Shown here piece after piece: positions 40,891-53,800 of a DNA stretch of 64,000 nucleotides. The first letter of the stretch is position 1; each line of letters opens with the position of its first letter. This DNA is from Argopecten irradians (Eukaryota > Mollusca > Bivalvia > Pectinida > Pectinidae): assembly GCF_041381155.1 (NCBI RefSeq), contig NC_091134.1, forward strand, positions 59,117,467-59,181,466, in the 5' to 3' direction. The notes under the pieces were generated by a model that worked only from the letters and a program-made list of their open reading frames with translations, was not told the origin of the DNA and made no database searches. The translations under genes were made by a program, and so were the position numbers.

Positions 40891-41037
40891 GGGGCCGCGG
40901 TGGCCGAGTGGTTAAGATGTCCCGACATATTACCACAAGCCCTCCACCTCTGGGTACTGCGCCTTTCCTCCACCAACAAACCTGGCACGTCCTTACATGA
41001 CCCTGGCTGTTAATAGGACGTAAAACTAAACAAAAAA
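40891..41037 (+). mobile_element. tRNA-derived SINE with 9-bp target-site duplication
   Basis: The head GGCCGCGGTGGCCGAGTGGT holds an A box (TGGCCGAGTGG) like a Ser/Leu tRNA. The tail is CCTGGCTGTTAATAGGACGT followed by an A-rich run. TTGAGTTTT flanks it on both sides (40882-40890 and 41038-41046). From memory the full-length bivalve SINE has about 70 more bases, including the B box, between 'cctctgggt' and 'actccggc'; here 'cctctgggt' joins directly to 'actgcgcc'. It is not a working tRNA gene. It lies in the intron just upstream of the acceptor at 41063. Confidence 0.88.
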
Positions 41038-42439
41038 TTGAGTTTTGAATTATTATGTTTTAGCGATGACGCTGAACCTCCGGAGCCTTTTGCATGCCCA
41101 AGTATACCTGGTCGACCTAGAATTCATCCAGACATACCACAAACAGACAAACCTAGAGGTCTCCACCCTGAGAGATCAAAAGAATATCAAGTCGAAGAGA
41201 AGACTTTTAAAGATCAATTATCTCTACTTCTGTCCAATCAAACAACTGGTTCAAACCTTCAACAGAGCTTCGATGTTGATCCTGATCCTCCGTGGCCATC
41301 ATTGGAGGATTCAAACCCCGTAGATCATGATCATACTGTAACCCGGACAGAAGACGAATCGTACACTAACGAAAGCAAATGTCAAACCAATAGCTCAGAA
41401 CGGGGGGATGTCAACGATCACTGCACGGGATCACAGACAAATCCGAACATAGAAAATCCAGCAGATATCCAACAAGGTTTAAATAATCAAAACACAAGGA
41501 ATGCATATCCACAAGCTGCGCCCAAAAGTGATGGAAGGACGTTTGAAAACAGAAGTTTGTCATCAAATAACAAAAAATATGGCAAAACATATGAAAGGAA
41601 TCTGCTATATAATGAATCTGAAGATAGACTTGGAGAAAATGTTCACCCTTCTGACCAGGAATTCTGCGAATACCGCTATCATAATAACAGTAAGCAGAAT
41701 GCTGGTTCTCTTATGTACCCGGGCGATGTAAACTCTGGACGGTCACAGTGGTCGCAGACACAACAGGCTATGATAAGTCACAATCCCCAACCTCCAGGTG
41801 CTAGTTCAAGTAATGGTCGCGATGAAAGAATGCTACCAGAGAATCAAAGGCGCGAACGTCACGGCAACGATCGCCATACACCAGAGGTATCTCCATTGCA
41901 TGTACATGTAAATGATTTAATTAGAGAAGGACATGGAATATTGGACGAGAATCGGAATGGATCAGTGCAGGACGATCTCCTTTCTGGAAATGTTATGGAA
42001 ACCCATCAGAACCAACAAGCTGGCGATGATCCGTATGTCATCCGACTTGATGAACATCCCAGACTAGATACTGCAGCTTTGCTGCCATATCTAGAACAGG
42101 AGAGACTGCAACAGCCGCAAGATATTATAGAGGTAGGTATATCATGTTAGATAATCATGCTGTTATGCAGGTTATCAAATTGTTGTTCTACTATTCTTAG
42201 ATTTGTTGGGGGCATGCTCGGATTTTATCGCGAAAGTAATTGGACAAAAAAGTTAATTTATATCTGGATATAGTTCGTATGGTAAAAAGAAATATGGAAT
42301 ATGCACATGAATGGGTTGATGTATAATGATTATGTTCAGTGTGAATTTATATAAAATATCACCATGGATTTGGCATTGAAAGAACCCGGAGTTACAATCA
42401 TAAAAGTGAGTTTTATTTTATACAAACGTAACTGCATTT

Positions 42440-43560
42440 GCTCTTCATTTCATTCTGGATACATGGTCAAAACACTTTCGTAGTCATTTGTAATACTCCA
42501 AACGTGAGGCAATGCAGACCCTACCAGGCCTTACCATCGGTAACCACAACGTGTCAATCGTTAGATCTGATAACTCCAGATTTCCCTTGGATACACAGGA
42601 ACCAACACCATAGCATTGCGAAACTGGAACCATGACTCCATACATTCTGAAACTCTCTCCCTTTTGTAATGTCAGACACCGAATCACGAGAACAGCACAA
42701 GTCCGTATGCCATACGGGACCAGGCATTCCACTTGGTTCCTTAACTCTCGAATTATGTTTACCATATAAGTCACATCATCCGGAACCTCTATGACCCCAT
42801 CAACCTTGACAATTGGTATGACAGTAGTAATATACAGTTGTTGACTGGGGTTGAGAGCAACATTTGATTTGCTGGATCCGAAGACAAACTGTTGCCCTAG
42901 ACCCCCGAGACCGAAGGCCGAGGGCAACAGTTTGTGTGAGGGTCCAACAAATCACCTTTTGTCCGAAAACCCAGTCGATAACTATTTTGTTATACCCCAT
43001 TGTTACGTCACTCCGGTCCAACAGCACATTTTAACAGTCGATTTTAACAGTTCTTTGGACCGCTCGACGGAACAGTTCATTTATTGGCATTTTTTGTCAA
43101 TAGATTTTATATAGACACTATTTTATAGGGGTATAACAACAGCCTTTATCACCCAGAGCAAACAGATCCAATGCTGCTATATCAGGTGTTTTGCCCCACA
43201 TCAATTACTTCGTATTGCTTACCGACAACAGAAGATATGCCATGAACAGCACCCACACGACATTGGCAGGGATCTGAATTCCGTTTGACGCCATTACATG
43301 CTCCCATTCACCCAGACCATCATCCACAGAAAGGAAACAAACTATTTCTGCCTTCCAGTCAGCGTAAAAGATACAGAATGCTTTGACAGAACTTTGTGGA
43401 CGTCCGTCAGATGCACAATAGAAAGGCACCACGGACCAACATTGGGCTCCCAACAGGAAATCAGTCAAGTAATGGATCAACACCACTGTACACTGCCTCA
43501 TGGGAGCTCTCTTTCCATACTTAACAGTACGTATAATCAAATCATCAGATACAAAGATTG
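42440..43560 (-). other. Unidentified coding-like segment, minus strand
   Basis: Two stretches read open on the minus strand: 42927-42484 (including VIEVPDDVTYMVNIIRELRN and VECLVPYGIRTCAVLVIRC) and 43540-43205 (including CFLSVDDGLGEWEHVMASNG). Base composition is richer in G and C than the flanks. I do not recognise the family. It is a fossil of some inserted element or a retro-copy, and looks broken. A 16-bp inverted repeat (ACAAACTGTTGCCCT and its complement, about 42892-42937) lies inside, and a MITE-like insert splits it. Confidence 0.35.
42987..43138. mobile_element. Candidate MITE with 12-bp terminal inverted repeats
   Basis: TTGTTATACCCC (42987-42998) and GGGGTATAACAA (43127-43138) are perfect inverted ends of a 152-bp segment. 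No coding capacity. It lies between the two open stretches of the unidentified minus-strand segment. Confidence 0.55.
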
Positions 43561-43830
43561 AGTTTTGTGTTCAATTTTCATTTTTGTATAACAAAGCTCA
43601 ATTTTGTCCACAAAAATGAATTTTGTCATGACAGTTCTAAATGAATTTTGTGTTCAATAATCACTTTTGTTTAACAAACTCAATTTTGTCCATAAGAAAT
43701 GAATTTTGTCATGATAGAAATGAATTTTGTGTGCTGAAATATAATTATGTAAGACGAAAGTTATTTCGTTGTGACAGAATTCAATTTTGTGTAATTCAAT
43801 TTTGTGTAGAAAAATTGATTTTTATTACAA
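43560..43830. repeat. ATTTTGT-rich tandem repeat
   Basis: Blocks such as 'caattttgtcca', 'aatgaattttgtcatga' and 'aatgaattttgtgttcaat' recur with a period near 95-100 bp and as shorter 12-20 bp sub-units. It has no coding role; open frames over it are artefacts. Confidence 0.6.
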
Positions 43831-44773
43831 AGTCGTCCAATCGGCGCCCCGTATTAGGAAGAGTTAAATGTGTATTGGTATCACACTGAATAAAATGAGC
43901 CATAGTAAATGTTGGTCCTCTATGAGCTTTATGTAAAAAGTTGGTTTTTGTTAGGAAAAACCCAACCCTAAGCCGCAAATCGGACTATGATGCAACTTTG
44001 CAACCATTTGATTAATAATATATAATAACAGATTATTTTTTCTTTTTAATTAGTTATATGGTTCATGTAAAAGCATATAAATATGCAGAAGCATCATATT
44101 TTGATATCTAATTTCGGCCTTTGAAAATGGTCACCTTTAGTCGAAACAGAGCGATATGCGTTATAACTCTTTGAATTGTATGTTTATATCAATCATATCA
44201 CATATAAAAGATGGTTTATTTTTTATACAAAATATCTTGATGTGAGCTTGTAGATATAAATCTTTTGAATCTATCCAATGCCATTTGTAAACAACATTTA
44301 TATTGGGACAGAGTCAAAATGGAAAAGTAGTATAAAATGCACTTCAACATTCGCGCATAATAAGAAAAGTGATTATGATATAGAATCATAATTAAGCCAC
44401 CTTTAAAAATGTTTACTGCATTCAGTAACCCGGAAAATATAAACACAAAATTAAATAGCCTTTAAACATTTCTGTGACAGCATGTTTGAAAAATTGTCCT
44501 CCATATGGCCATCAGCAGCAAGACCGGGTTTGGGGTCCAGTCCTAAATACACGTAGTAGTATTAGGTCATAGATACAGCAAATTTCATACTTGTATCACT
44601 AAGTGCAGGATTTTATGCTTAAGCCTACAGACGTCAACCTTGTTTTTATCTAATAAAAATATACTCGATGTACTGATGGCTGATCGTAAAGTTTCCCTGT
44701 GGTATATTATGAGTGTTGTATGTTTTATCGCCATTTCATTTGAATAACAAAGTGTGCATACTTTCATCTACAG
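43831..44773. other. No gene seen
   Basis: AT-rich sequence between the repeat gene and the GMC gene. I searched it for the small exons and RING exon expected after 42132 and found none. Confidence 0.4.
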
Positions 44774-44844
44774 ACTGTTATCAGACTACGTGACACAGGC
44801 AGTGATATTACGGAGATAGATGTAGAAACAGCGCCGATACCACC

Positions 44845-47800
44845 ATGCCACTCATACATACACTGTCGGTTTTAGCTGTCATTGCGTGTATTTTAGCCCT
44901 GTATTACGGAACTCGGTATAATGGTCAACGTACAAAGAGGAAACCAAAGGAATCGTATGATTATATTATCGGTAAGTGTAGTGTAGACGTTATCTTTGTA
45001 TCGTGGGATTTGTAAGCTGTGACTAGCGTGTTGCCCTCACTGCTTTGTCCGGCTTTGATATGGACTCCTACGTCGTCTCTGCATTGTCATATTAACAATG
45101 TCAACATAACGTGTATTCTAGCTTAACCGTTTCAATGTAATTCCAGTTTCATTATGAAAAGCTTTGAATTGACAAATCTGCGGTATTGATATACACTCGA
45201 CAGTTACAAGATTTTCTATCATAATGTGATGTCAGATAATAATACATTTAAGAAAACCTTAAAATATTTTTCTAATTTGGAAATTGGGACACTGATAATT
45301 GTTAACTTCGAGAACCAGTCTATCTCACATGTCTGCATTTAGATAATTTGATAGACCCGAGTAGGGTGTCGGTATCATAAAGGACGAGTGTCAATGTGGG
45401 GCCTCACGAGGCCACGACCGATAAACATTATTTTTTTGTTTACAGACACCCGGGATTAGGACATCCTGATATGGTTGAGGTCAAGGATAAGATAAACTGA
45501 CTCAAATACTACTAGCTTTCTCTGATTAAATTACATTTGAGAGAATGTAATTATATTTAATATTATGCATATTTGAAATACTTAAAAATTATTATTGTAT
45601 TCCAACATATTATTTGAGCTAGTTTATCTTTATAAGTTTACGTATGCAAGTATATTGCTTAACCTATCCTTTATATCTACGTATGAAAGAGTATTTTTCT
45701 CTCATACTTTTACCTTGTTATTGCAATTTTACTACTATGATTTTTACGCCATTTTGAAATAAATTCGAAAAAAAAACCGCGACTGCAAGTAAATTCGCCA
45801 CACATGAAAATTGCATGATATTTTCAACGCAAATGCCGTTGTTAGTATCTTTTAAAGTTAATCCAGTCTAGATTCTGAATTTTTTTATTAAAATTGTACC
45901 TAGAAAATCGTGAATTAGTTGACGTCACGAGGCTTTGTTGCATGGGTAGCCATGCAATACAGCCTCAGGCGGCTTGAGTGCATTGCACCTAGACCAGCCA
46001 GTATTACACGTGTAGGTATGAGAGAAAATATGCTATATGTCATTTTCTTCGGGTATATCATGGCACGAGATGGTGCATAATGGGCATTTTACAAAAACTA
46101 GTCTCTGTGATATACTCTTTGACAGTAACTTATGTTTTAATTTGTTTTATTATTTGACATATCAATGCATAGTAATTTATGAAAAAAACGTTAAAAAATA
46201 TCTGGACAAAACAGTTTAACCCCCCTCCCCATAACTCCTAAAGGACTCCGACTTGACCTTAATCATATATCATATCATGATGTCCTAACCCTCAAGTATC
46301 TATAAACAAAAACTAATGCTTATCGGCCATGACCAGCATATGGCTCAAACGACACTCAGACTGCTGTAATTCTAAAGTATAATATTGTCTCTAGCAACAG
46401 CAACAGAGTACCGATATAGATACCACTGGTAACTACTACTCAGCTAGCATAAACTGCATTACTTTAAACGAGTGCCTTGTTTTGAAAGTTGGCGGAGGCA
46501 CTGCAGGGTCAGTTCTTGGAAGTCGTCTGTCTGAGGATAGTGACGTCACCGTAGCCATTTTTGAAGCGGGAGGAATAGCAGATGATAACCCGCTGGTCTC
46601 CACCCCGTATTACTTCCTTACATTACAGGGGACAGATCTGGATTGGCAGTTCTACACTACTCCCCAACAAAACGCTTTGTTTGGCATGAACGACCAGGTG
46701 ACTTTGATTTTGTTACCACTTACATCTGAAGATTTGAGCTTTATGGCCCACACATATTTCTTCCCTGAAACGCTTTCTTAGTGATACTGGTGATAGATAT
46801 CTGACGTTCAAACTCATACTCATACTCGAATGATGCTGTCCGCATCTAACATAGACAATAGAAAGACGCTATTCCCACCAAACACAGACAACAGAATGAC
46901 GCTGTCCTCACCCAACACAGACAATAGAATGACACTGTCTTCACCAAACACATACAATAGAATGACGCTGTCCTAACCCAACACAGACAATAGAATGACA
47001 CTGTCCTCACCCAACACAGACAATAGAATGACACTGTCCTCACCCAACACAGACAATAGAATGACACTGTCCTCACCCAACACAGACAATAGAATGACTC
47101 TGTCCTCACCCAACAAAGACAATAGAATGACGCTGTCCTCACCCAAATATTTCAAGCTATATTAGATCTTATGTTATACATCCACTTTAAACCACAGGTA
47201 GGGTATGTACCACGTGGGAAGCTGCTAGGCGGATCCAGTAACCTGAACGCCATGGCGTATAACCGTGGAGGTCGCCAAATGTACGATAGATGGGCGGCAG
47301 ATGGATGTGATGGGTGGGGCTATGACGACGTGCTCCCATATTTCCTCAAGTCAGAAGATATTCAGATTGCTAGCTTGGAAAACTCGAGTACGTAATTTGT
47401 CTAATGTTGGTTTTTTTTACTTTAAAAAAGAAAATTCACGAAACCAGTATAGCGTCTTTACTCCAATTAACGGAATAATAATAGACCAAGATAATAACGA
47501 TCAACCCAAAATGACTTCAAAAAATAATAAACTATGGCAAATAAACAGCGTCAAGGCTGGGAACAACTGTATAATGCAATTTGTGCTACTTTTGTCAAAT
47601 ATTAGTGGAGATAGGTATCATTCTGAATATATAAATAGGGAACAGCTGTAACGTGAATTTAATTTAGCTAAAACAACTGAAGCTGCAGTAAATTTTAGTA
47701 ACCCACAATCGATTTATCTGGTAAAAATGTTTTAAAGCTGGAGTGGTGAACACCACCAAACAAAGTTTGTTCGCGTATAACATGAAATGATCTGAGTTCT

Positions 47801-50800
47801 TGTCCCAAGGAACCGCCACATAGCAATACCTTTACCTACATATGTATATGTATCACTAAACAAAATGATCCTTTAGCTGTTATTTATTCAGAGTATCACT
47901 TACGTGATGGTCCACTCCCGATCTCGGAGGTCAGGGTCACTCCACTGGTTGACCTGTATGCTGATGCCTGGGAGGAAATAGGTGGAAAGGTTAATCCGGA
48001 TAACAGTGGACCGAACATAGAAGGTATACAATTCTTCATTCTATGCCAATGTTTGTTACTCAGTGTCCTTGTTGTTGTATTTATCTGACAACTTCAATAT
48101 ACCTTTTCAGGGTTTTGCTCAATGCAGGCCAATATAAAAGACGGACAACGCTACGGCACATCACGTGCTTTCCTACTTCCGGTTATGCATCGTCCAAACT
48201 TAGAAGTTCATGTCCACTGTCATGTTACAAAAGTAAGCGAAACCCTCAATAACAATCTTTATACATGTAATTCTCTGTTCTGTATCAATTCTTTTAGATT
48301 ACAAATACATAAATGTTGTTTTGGGTACTTTCTCTCAAAACCCAGTAAACATTCCAATTATTTTTTTATTGATTCATGGAGTTTAACGTCCTTATATTTC
48401 GGTTATAACCGAACGTAGATAATCCGTTTACTTATTTTTGGTTCGATCTGATTTTAAATATACCATTGGAACCACTTCATCTAAAATGGATACAACGCCG
48501 TAACAACAAAGCAAACTGGAGTTCTCATTATAAAGAAGGAGGTAGTACAATATAATTTGAAATCGCTAATCTTACCATTGTATGTTTGTTGGTACTAGGT
48601 TTTGATAGAAGACGGGCGAGCTGTGGGTGTAGAAGTAGCACACAACAAGCACAGGAGAATTGTAAAAGCCAATAAGGAGGTAATCCTGTCGGCAGGAGCT
48701 GTACAGTCGCCTCAAATCCTAATGCTGTCAGGTGTAGGACCATCAGATCATCTCAAGGACATGGGCGTAAGTCATTTAATGTAGGAAAGAGGCAGGATAA
48801 TCAGGTCACCCCAAGGACATTGGCGTAAGTCATTTAATGTAGGAAAGAGGCAGGATAATCAGGTCACCCCAAGAACATTGGCGTAAGTCATTTAATGTAG
48901 GAAAGAGGCAGGATAATCAGGTCACCTCAAGGACATTGGCGTAAGTCATTTAATGTAGGAAAGAGGCAGGATAATCAGGTCACCCCAAGAACATTGGCGT
49001 AAGTCATTTAATGTAGGAAAGAGGCAGGATAATCAGGTCACCCCAAGGACATTGGCGTAAGTCATTTAATGTAGGAAAGAGGCAGGATAATCAAGTCACC
49101 CCAAGGACATTGGCGTAAGTCATTTACCGTAGCAAAGGGGCAGGATATTCAGGTCACCTCAAGGAAATGGGGGCCAGTCATTAACGGAAGGAAAGGGAAA
49201 GATCTTCATATCATCTTAGGCAAATGGGATGTCATTTACGGTATAGGAAAGGGACAGGATCTTAGATCATCTCGGAACAATGGAGCGTCATTTCCGATAG
49301 GAAAAAGACAGGACCACCAGATCACCTCACGGCAATGGGGACAAGCCAAAAAAAATAACAATAGAAGAATGGCATAGATTACGGGAGAAGTTTTTGTGGG
49401 ACCGTTTTAATCAGTTTACAAGTAAAGCTATCACGAACACCTTATAATACCTAATAAAGGAAGGCGATTCTTTTGATTTACGCAGATGTCTCATATTCAG
49501 CTTATAGTCGCGTCCATCTTCCGACCTAACACGATTTGACCTAATATCGACTTGACTGTATACCACAGCTCTCTCCCGCTCTGTGCGCTGCCCATAGGGC
49601 TTGATACGCACAGTATCACGGATTTTGAGCGACGAAGTTCTGTAGAGTTCCGATCATGAAAGTAAGTCTGTTAGCTTTTCGACATGTTAACTGTTCGTGG
49701 ACATAGCTTGGAACTTGATGTTCCAACAACTGAGACGACGTCGGTATTTGAGTTTTCGTCCTTCTGTTGAGCAACCGTTGAACCGAAGAATTAGACCTTC
49801 GGACGGGATGTTCCTCCACTTTAACAGTGCAAGATACGGATCTTGGTCATCCGCGACTATCATTGACATGATCTTTACCGTTTGATAACGGAGAACTAGT
49901 TCGGTGTTCCATATTTCTCTGCAAAGTCACTGAACTCGCGAGAACCAAAAGGTTGTCCATTGTCCGTTACTGCGATATCCGGGATGCTGTATCGTTCGAG
50001 TTGAAGTTTCAATTTACCTATTTTGTCTTGTCGTGTAGACGATCTATCTCGAAAAAATTCGAATGGTAATCTACCTTTATAAGAAAGTCTCTCTGGTGAA
50101 GTGTGAAGATGTCACATCCGATCCTCTGCCAAGGTCGTGTACTGATCTCGTGATTGATCAGGGGTTCATTCTGTTGATGTTACAGATGGCACAATTACTC
50201 ACAAATTGTTCAATGCCTTTATATATTCCTGGGCAAAAGGGCATTCTCGGATTTTGCGGATATCTTCCTGAATTCTGATGTGTGCATGCGATGTCTGAAT
50301 CAAATCGACACGTTCTGAATCGGGTACGGAAACACGTTCACCTTAGTATATCAGTCCGTTTTGCACAGTCAGTTCATCACAAAAAGTGAAGTAGGTATGT
50401 AGGTACACGGGTACTTCAGCTCGCGTATTTGCCATCCTCTCAAAATAAGAGTCTCAAGGTCACACAAAGTCTTGTCATTTTGAGTTCCTGTTCTTAACGT
50501 TTCATACCGGTTTTCCGAGATCGGCAGGACTACGTTTTCGTATTCCATCTCCTGCACACTGTAGGATCTGTTGTCTGGTTCTGTCGTGATGTATGCTCGA
50601 CTGAGTGTGTCGGCCAACTACGTTGTATCGCAGGCTTGAAGGCGATCGTGATGTCGAATTTCAGTAGCATTCGCTGTAGCCGTTTAGGTGCACTTAAGAT
50701 ATTTTTCTTGTTGATTATCTCGAATGGTTTGTGGTCCGATTCCACTAATACTGGCCTACCGTATATATACGTTTCGAATTTCTCCATTCCAAATACGACC

Positions 50801-53800
50801 GTGAGAAGTTCTTTTTCAATCTGTGCATATCTCTCCTCAGTTTGGGTAAGCGACCTTGACGCGTAGCACACTGTATGTTCATCTTGTAATAGACACGCAC
50901 CTAGACCGGTTTGTGACGCACCACATTGCAGCACGGTTTTCTTCTTAGGGTCGAATTCACTCATTTTGGCGATCACTCGCGTCGTCTCGGGATTTAGCTA
51001 GAGTCCCATGTACGTTATTCTGTCCATTCTGACTTTAAATTGGTCTTTGTTTAACTTGTTATTCCGTTCTTTAAGAAATTAAGAAACGCTTCTAGATATT
51101 TTTCATGGTCCTGGAACGCTTCGTTGTCGGTCTGGCCGGACCCGAATATCAAGATATCATCGTGCATCGCGCGTACACCCTCGAGTCTTTCTAGGGCTTC
51201 GTTCATTCTCATTTGGAACTCCTAAGGGGCTTGAGAGATACCAAAGGGTAAGCGGTTCCAGCGGTAATGGCCCCATGGAGTTGAGAATATAGTGAGTAGG
51301 TTGCTGGCTTCGTCCAGTTCTACGTGCCAAAATCCAATTTTAACATCAGCGACCGTGAATACTTTTGTTGAGATCTGGCAACACATCGTCGAGAGTCGGC
51401 ATCAGAATGTTTTCGTTTTAGGGTTTCGGATCTATGCACGGACGGATCTTTCATGACGACTTTGCCACCATTATCATCGCGGAACTCCAACCCATTGGTT
51501 TCTTAACACGAGTGAGAACGTCTTTACCTACGAGTCGAACGAGTCTTGACCTAGTATCGGATGTACACCATGCACCATTCACAACTTCAAATCCCATGCT
51601 GTACTTTTCATTGCCATTGAAAACTTTCACATACGCTTCAGATGGAAGCACGTTCACGGATGATCAAGTGTCTAATTGAAAATCAGCACATTTCAGAATT
51701 CTTTGTTGAGCGCGGGACATTTTCTGATTGGATGTTGACGACCGCAGTTTGCACATTTAACGTTCTTTTGGACATTGAATTGCGAGGTCTTCCATTGTAC
51801 TGCGGTCTTATTGTTTGACCTCTTCGTGCATTATCGTTTTCATTTGTGTTTGTGTTTTTTCATTAGCATCGGCAAATATCTACGCTTTTTCCCCAGGTCA
51901 GTGTTTGTTCCTGAAGCAGTTTTTTTTTCTCGTGGAATTATCAATGATTCCCATTACAATTTTATCTCGAATCAAAATGTCCTCGTGAGCACCATAATTA
52001 CAAGTTTCTGAGAGCTGACACATAGGTGTCTACAGAATCGTATCCTTGATCACGCTTATTGATTCAATACCTCTTTCTTTGGTCTTGCCTATACAGAAGT
52101 TCACAAACGACTCTATGATCTTTTTCGTCTCTTTTGAGTCCGCGTCCGAGATTTCAAATCGTTCGAACATCTCTATTGCGTCTGATCCAACACACGTTAG
52201 AAAGGTTGCAATACGGAATGCATCATTCTTTTTGTCAAGTTCAGAAGCAATCTCATAGTTCGTCCATACTCGATCAAACCTACGTCAGTTTGTTGGCGGA
52301 TTTTCTTCACCCGTTTCTGATGATTTTAATGACACAGTGCACCATTCGGTAGCTTCATCTACAGTTCATCAAACATCAATCCGACACCATGTTTCGTGTT
52401 TGTACACGACAGAGCCTGAGAATCTTCTATAAATTGCATATAGCAAACGAGGACATGTTCCTCAGTCAGCCATAACCTTAATGTGTAACATACATGCGTC
52501 AATATCGGATTTTATTATAGTAAACCAGATATAGCTGCTACTCAAGACAGGTAGAGCAACTGAACCAGTGCTGTTATAGGTTAGGAGCCCATTCTATCTA
52601 GCTTAGAAAGTCGTCTAGCAGCACAGAGAATATCATGACCTTGAGACTATTCAGAAGACAGACAAATCAACACAAACACATGTCATTTTTGTTAGAAACA
52701 TTGCTTCCAAATCTCTTAGTATTTCCTTTGTAGATTCCTGTTGTTGCTGACCTTCCTGTCGGAGAAAACCTGCACGACCATTTGATGTTTGTGTTCCGGC
52801 AACTAACCAACACCTCGTTTTCTACAACAGAGAAGGAGGCTGGGTCTGTCATGGAAAGGCTGCGGTATGAACTACTCGGAAAAGGTAGCTACTGAAAATA
52901 TGTACTATCAAAAGAATGTTTCACAAGATCGCCAACAAGGGTTACATTATCTCAGGTTAATCCCATTTCCTGTTGTATGATGTCTAGCCTCGAACGAAAA
53001 AAAGTTTCACAGAAGGAAAGTTTTATTAGCGGCATCATTCTATCTAATAATTCAATTATTGTTATATCCAACAGGACCGCTGTCATATGGGGGACCAGAG
53101 GCATCAGCATTTTTCCATAGCGACACATCGATTGGAGAAACCGGACAACAACCAGCAGATCTCCAGATCTCATTCTACAGCAAGTCTATTTCTTCATCAG
53201 GGCAAAACATGGGAATATTTAATTTTAGGGATGAGGTTAGTCTTTAATTTTTTACTACAATTGTGAAGTTAGAATAGACAGCATGTATTGAATTGATTAT
53301 AATTGCGTTTATCTCTCTCTAACATAGGTGCACAATCCTATACCAGATGGCAAGCGAAGTTTTTCATTTGGATTAATTCTGCTTCAGCCTAAAAGCAAAG
53401 GCACCATTCGGCTTCGTTCAAAAAACCCATTTGATCACCCGCTCATTAATCCAAATTATCTAGCAGAATCGGAAGATGTAGACACGTATTTAAAAGGTAG
53501 GTAAAGATGAGTAAATAGGTAAACGTTGCTGCAAGCATACCGGTAATGTAAATTAATTAGGGCAAGGACAAGAAACGCGAAGCACTTCTAAGGTAAGGCA
53601 TATAAACCCTATCTTCATCATTCAAACACAGACAGGTAAAGTTTTCGGCAGCGATATTTGATTCATTTACCGTGGCTATGATGCTCTGCAGTAAGCTCTT
53701 GTGATTTGAATCCTTATCCATGTGAAGCTCTAATTTTCAAACGTTCTTGAAGGGGACATAGTAATTTGATTTCATTTCCTTGACAGATTTTCATTACATT

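Larger units (their letters stand above)
35853..42132 (+). pseudogene. Transmembrane protein with giant acidic repeat, paralogue of the RING gene at 1829; frame-disrupted
   Basis: An acceptor at 35852 opens an exon with a short leader and ATG at 35918. Residues 12-34 form a membrane segment followed by KKSKRE, the same plan as the BIR/RING gene at 13557. A stretch near residues 55-78 (ICTDIKAVCPQLTKQQ) faintly recalls a CUE/UBA helix pair; this is weak. From about 36710 to 40000 comes an 18-residue repeat (GTVKEEYDKSEDQDTGHV), about 60 copies. Further exons: 40584-40640 (KDLPHHLDIDVNYGDETD) and 41064-42132 (SDDAEPPEP..., HNPQPPGASS), the second paralogous to 1829-3185. The big exon uses three successive frames: a switch between about 36340 and 36400, a 2-bp gain at about 37100 ('gtgtg' where repeats have 'gtg'), and a switch near 40150-40190. 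No RING exon follows 42132. It is either a decaying gene or an assembly with indel errors in a hard repeat; I cannot tell which. Confidence 0.65.

Noticed and set aside
40891-40965. tRNA-Ser/Leu gene
   Set aside because: An A box is present but there is no B box or cloverleaf; the tail and target-site duplication show a SINE.
46846-47155. Minus-strand Cys/Tyr-rich repeat peptide
   Set aside because: Translation of the intronic 33-bp minisatellite; lies inside intron 2 of the GMC gene.
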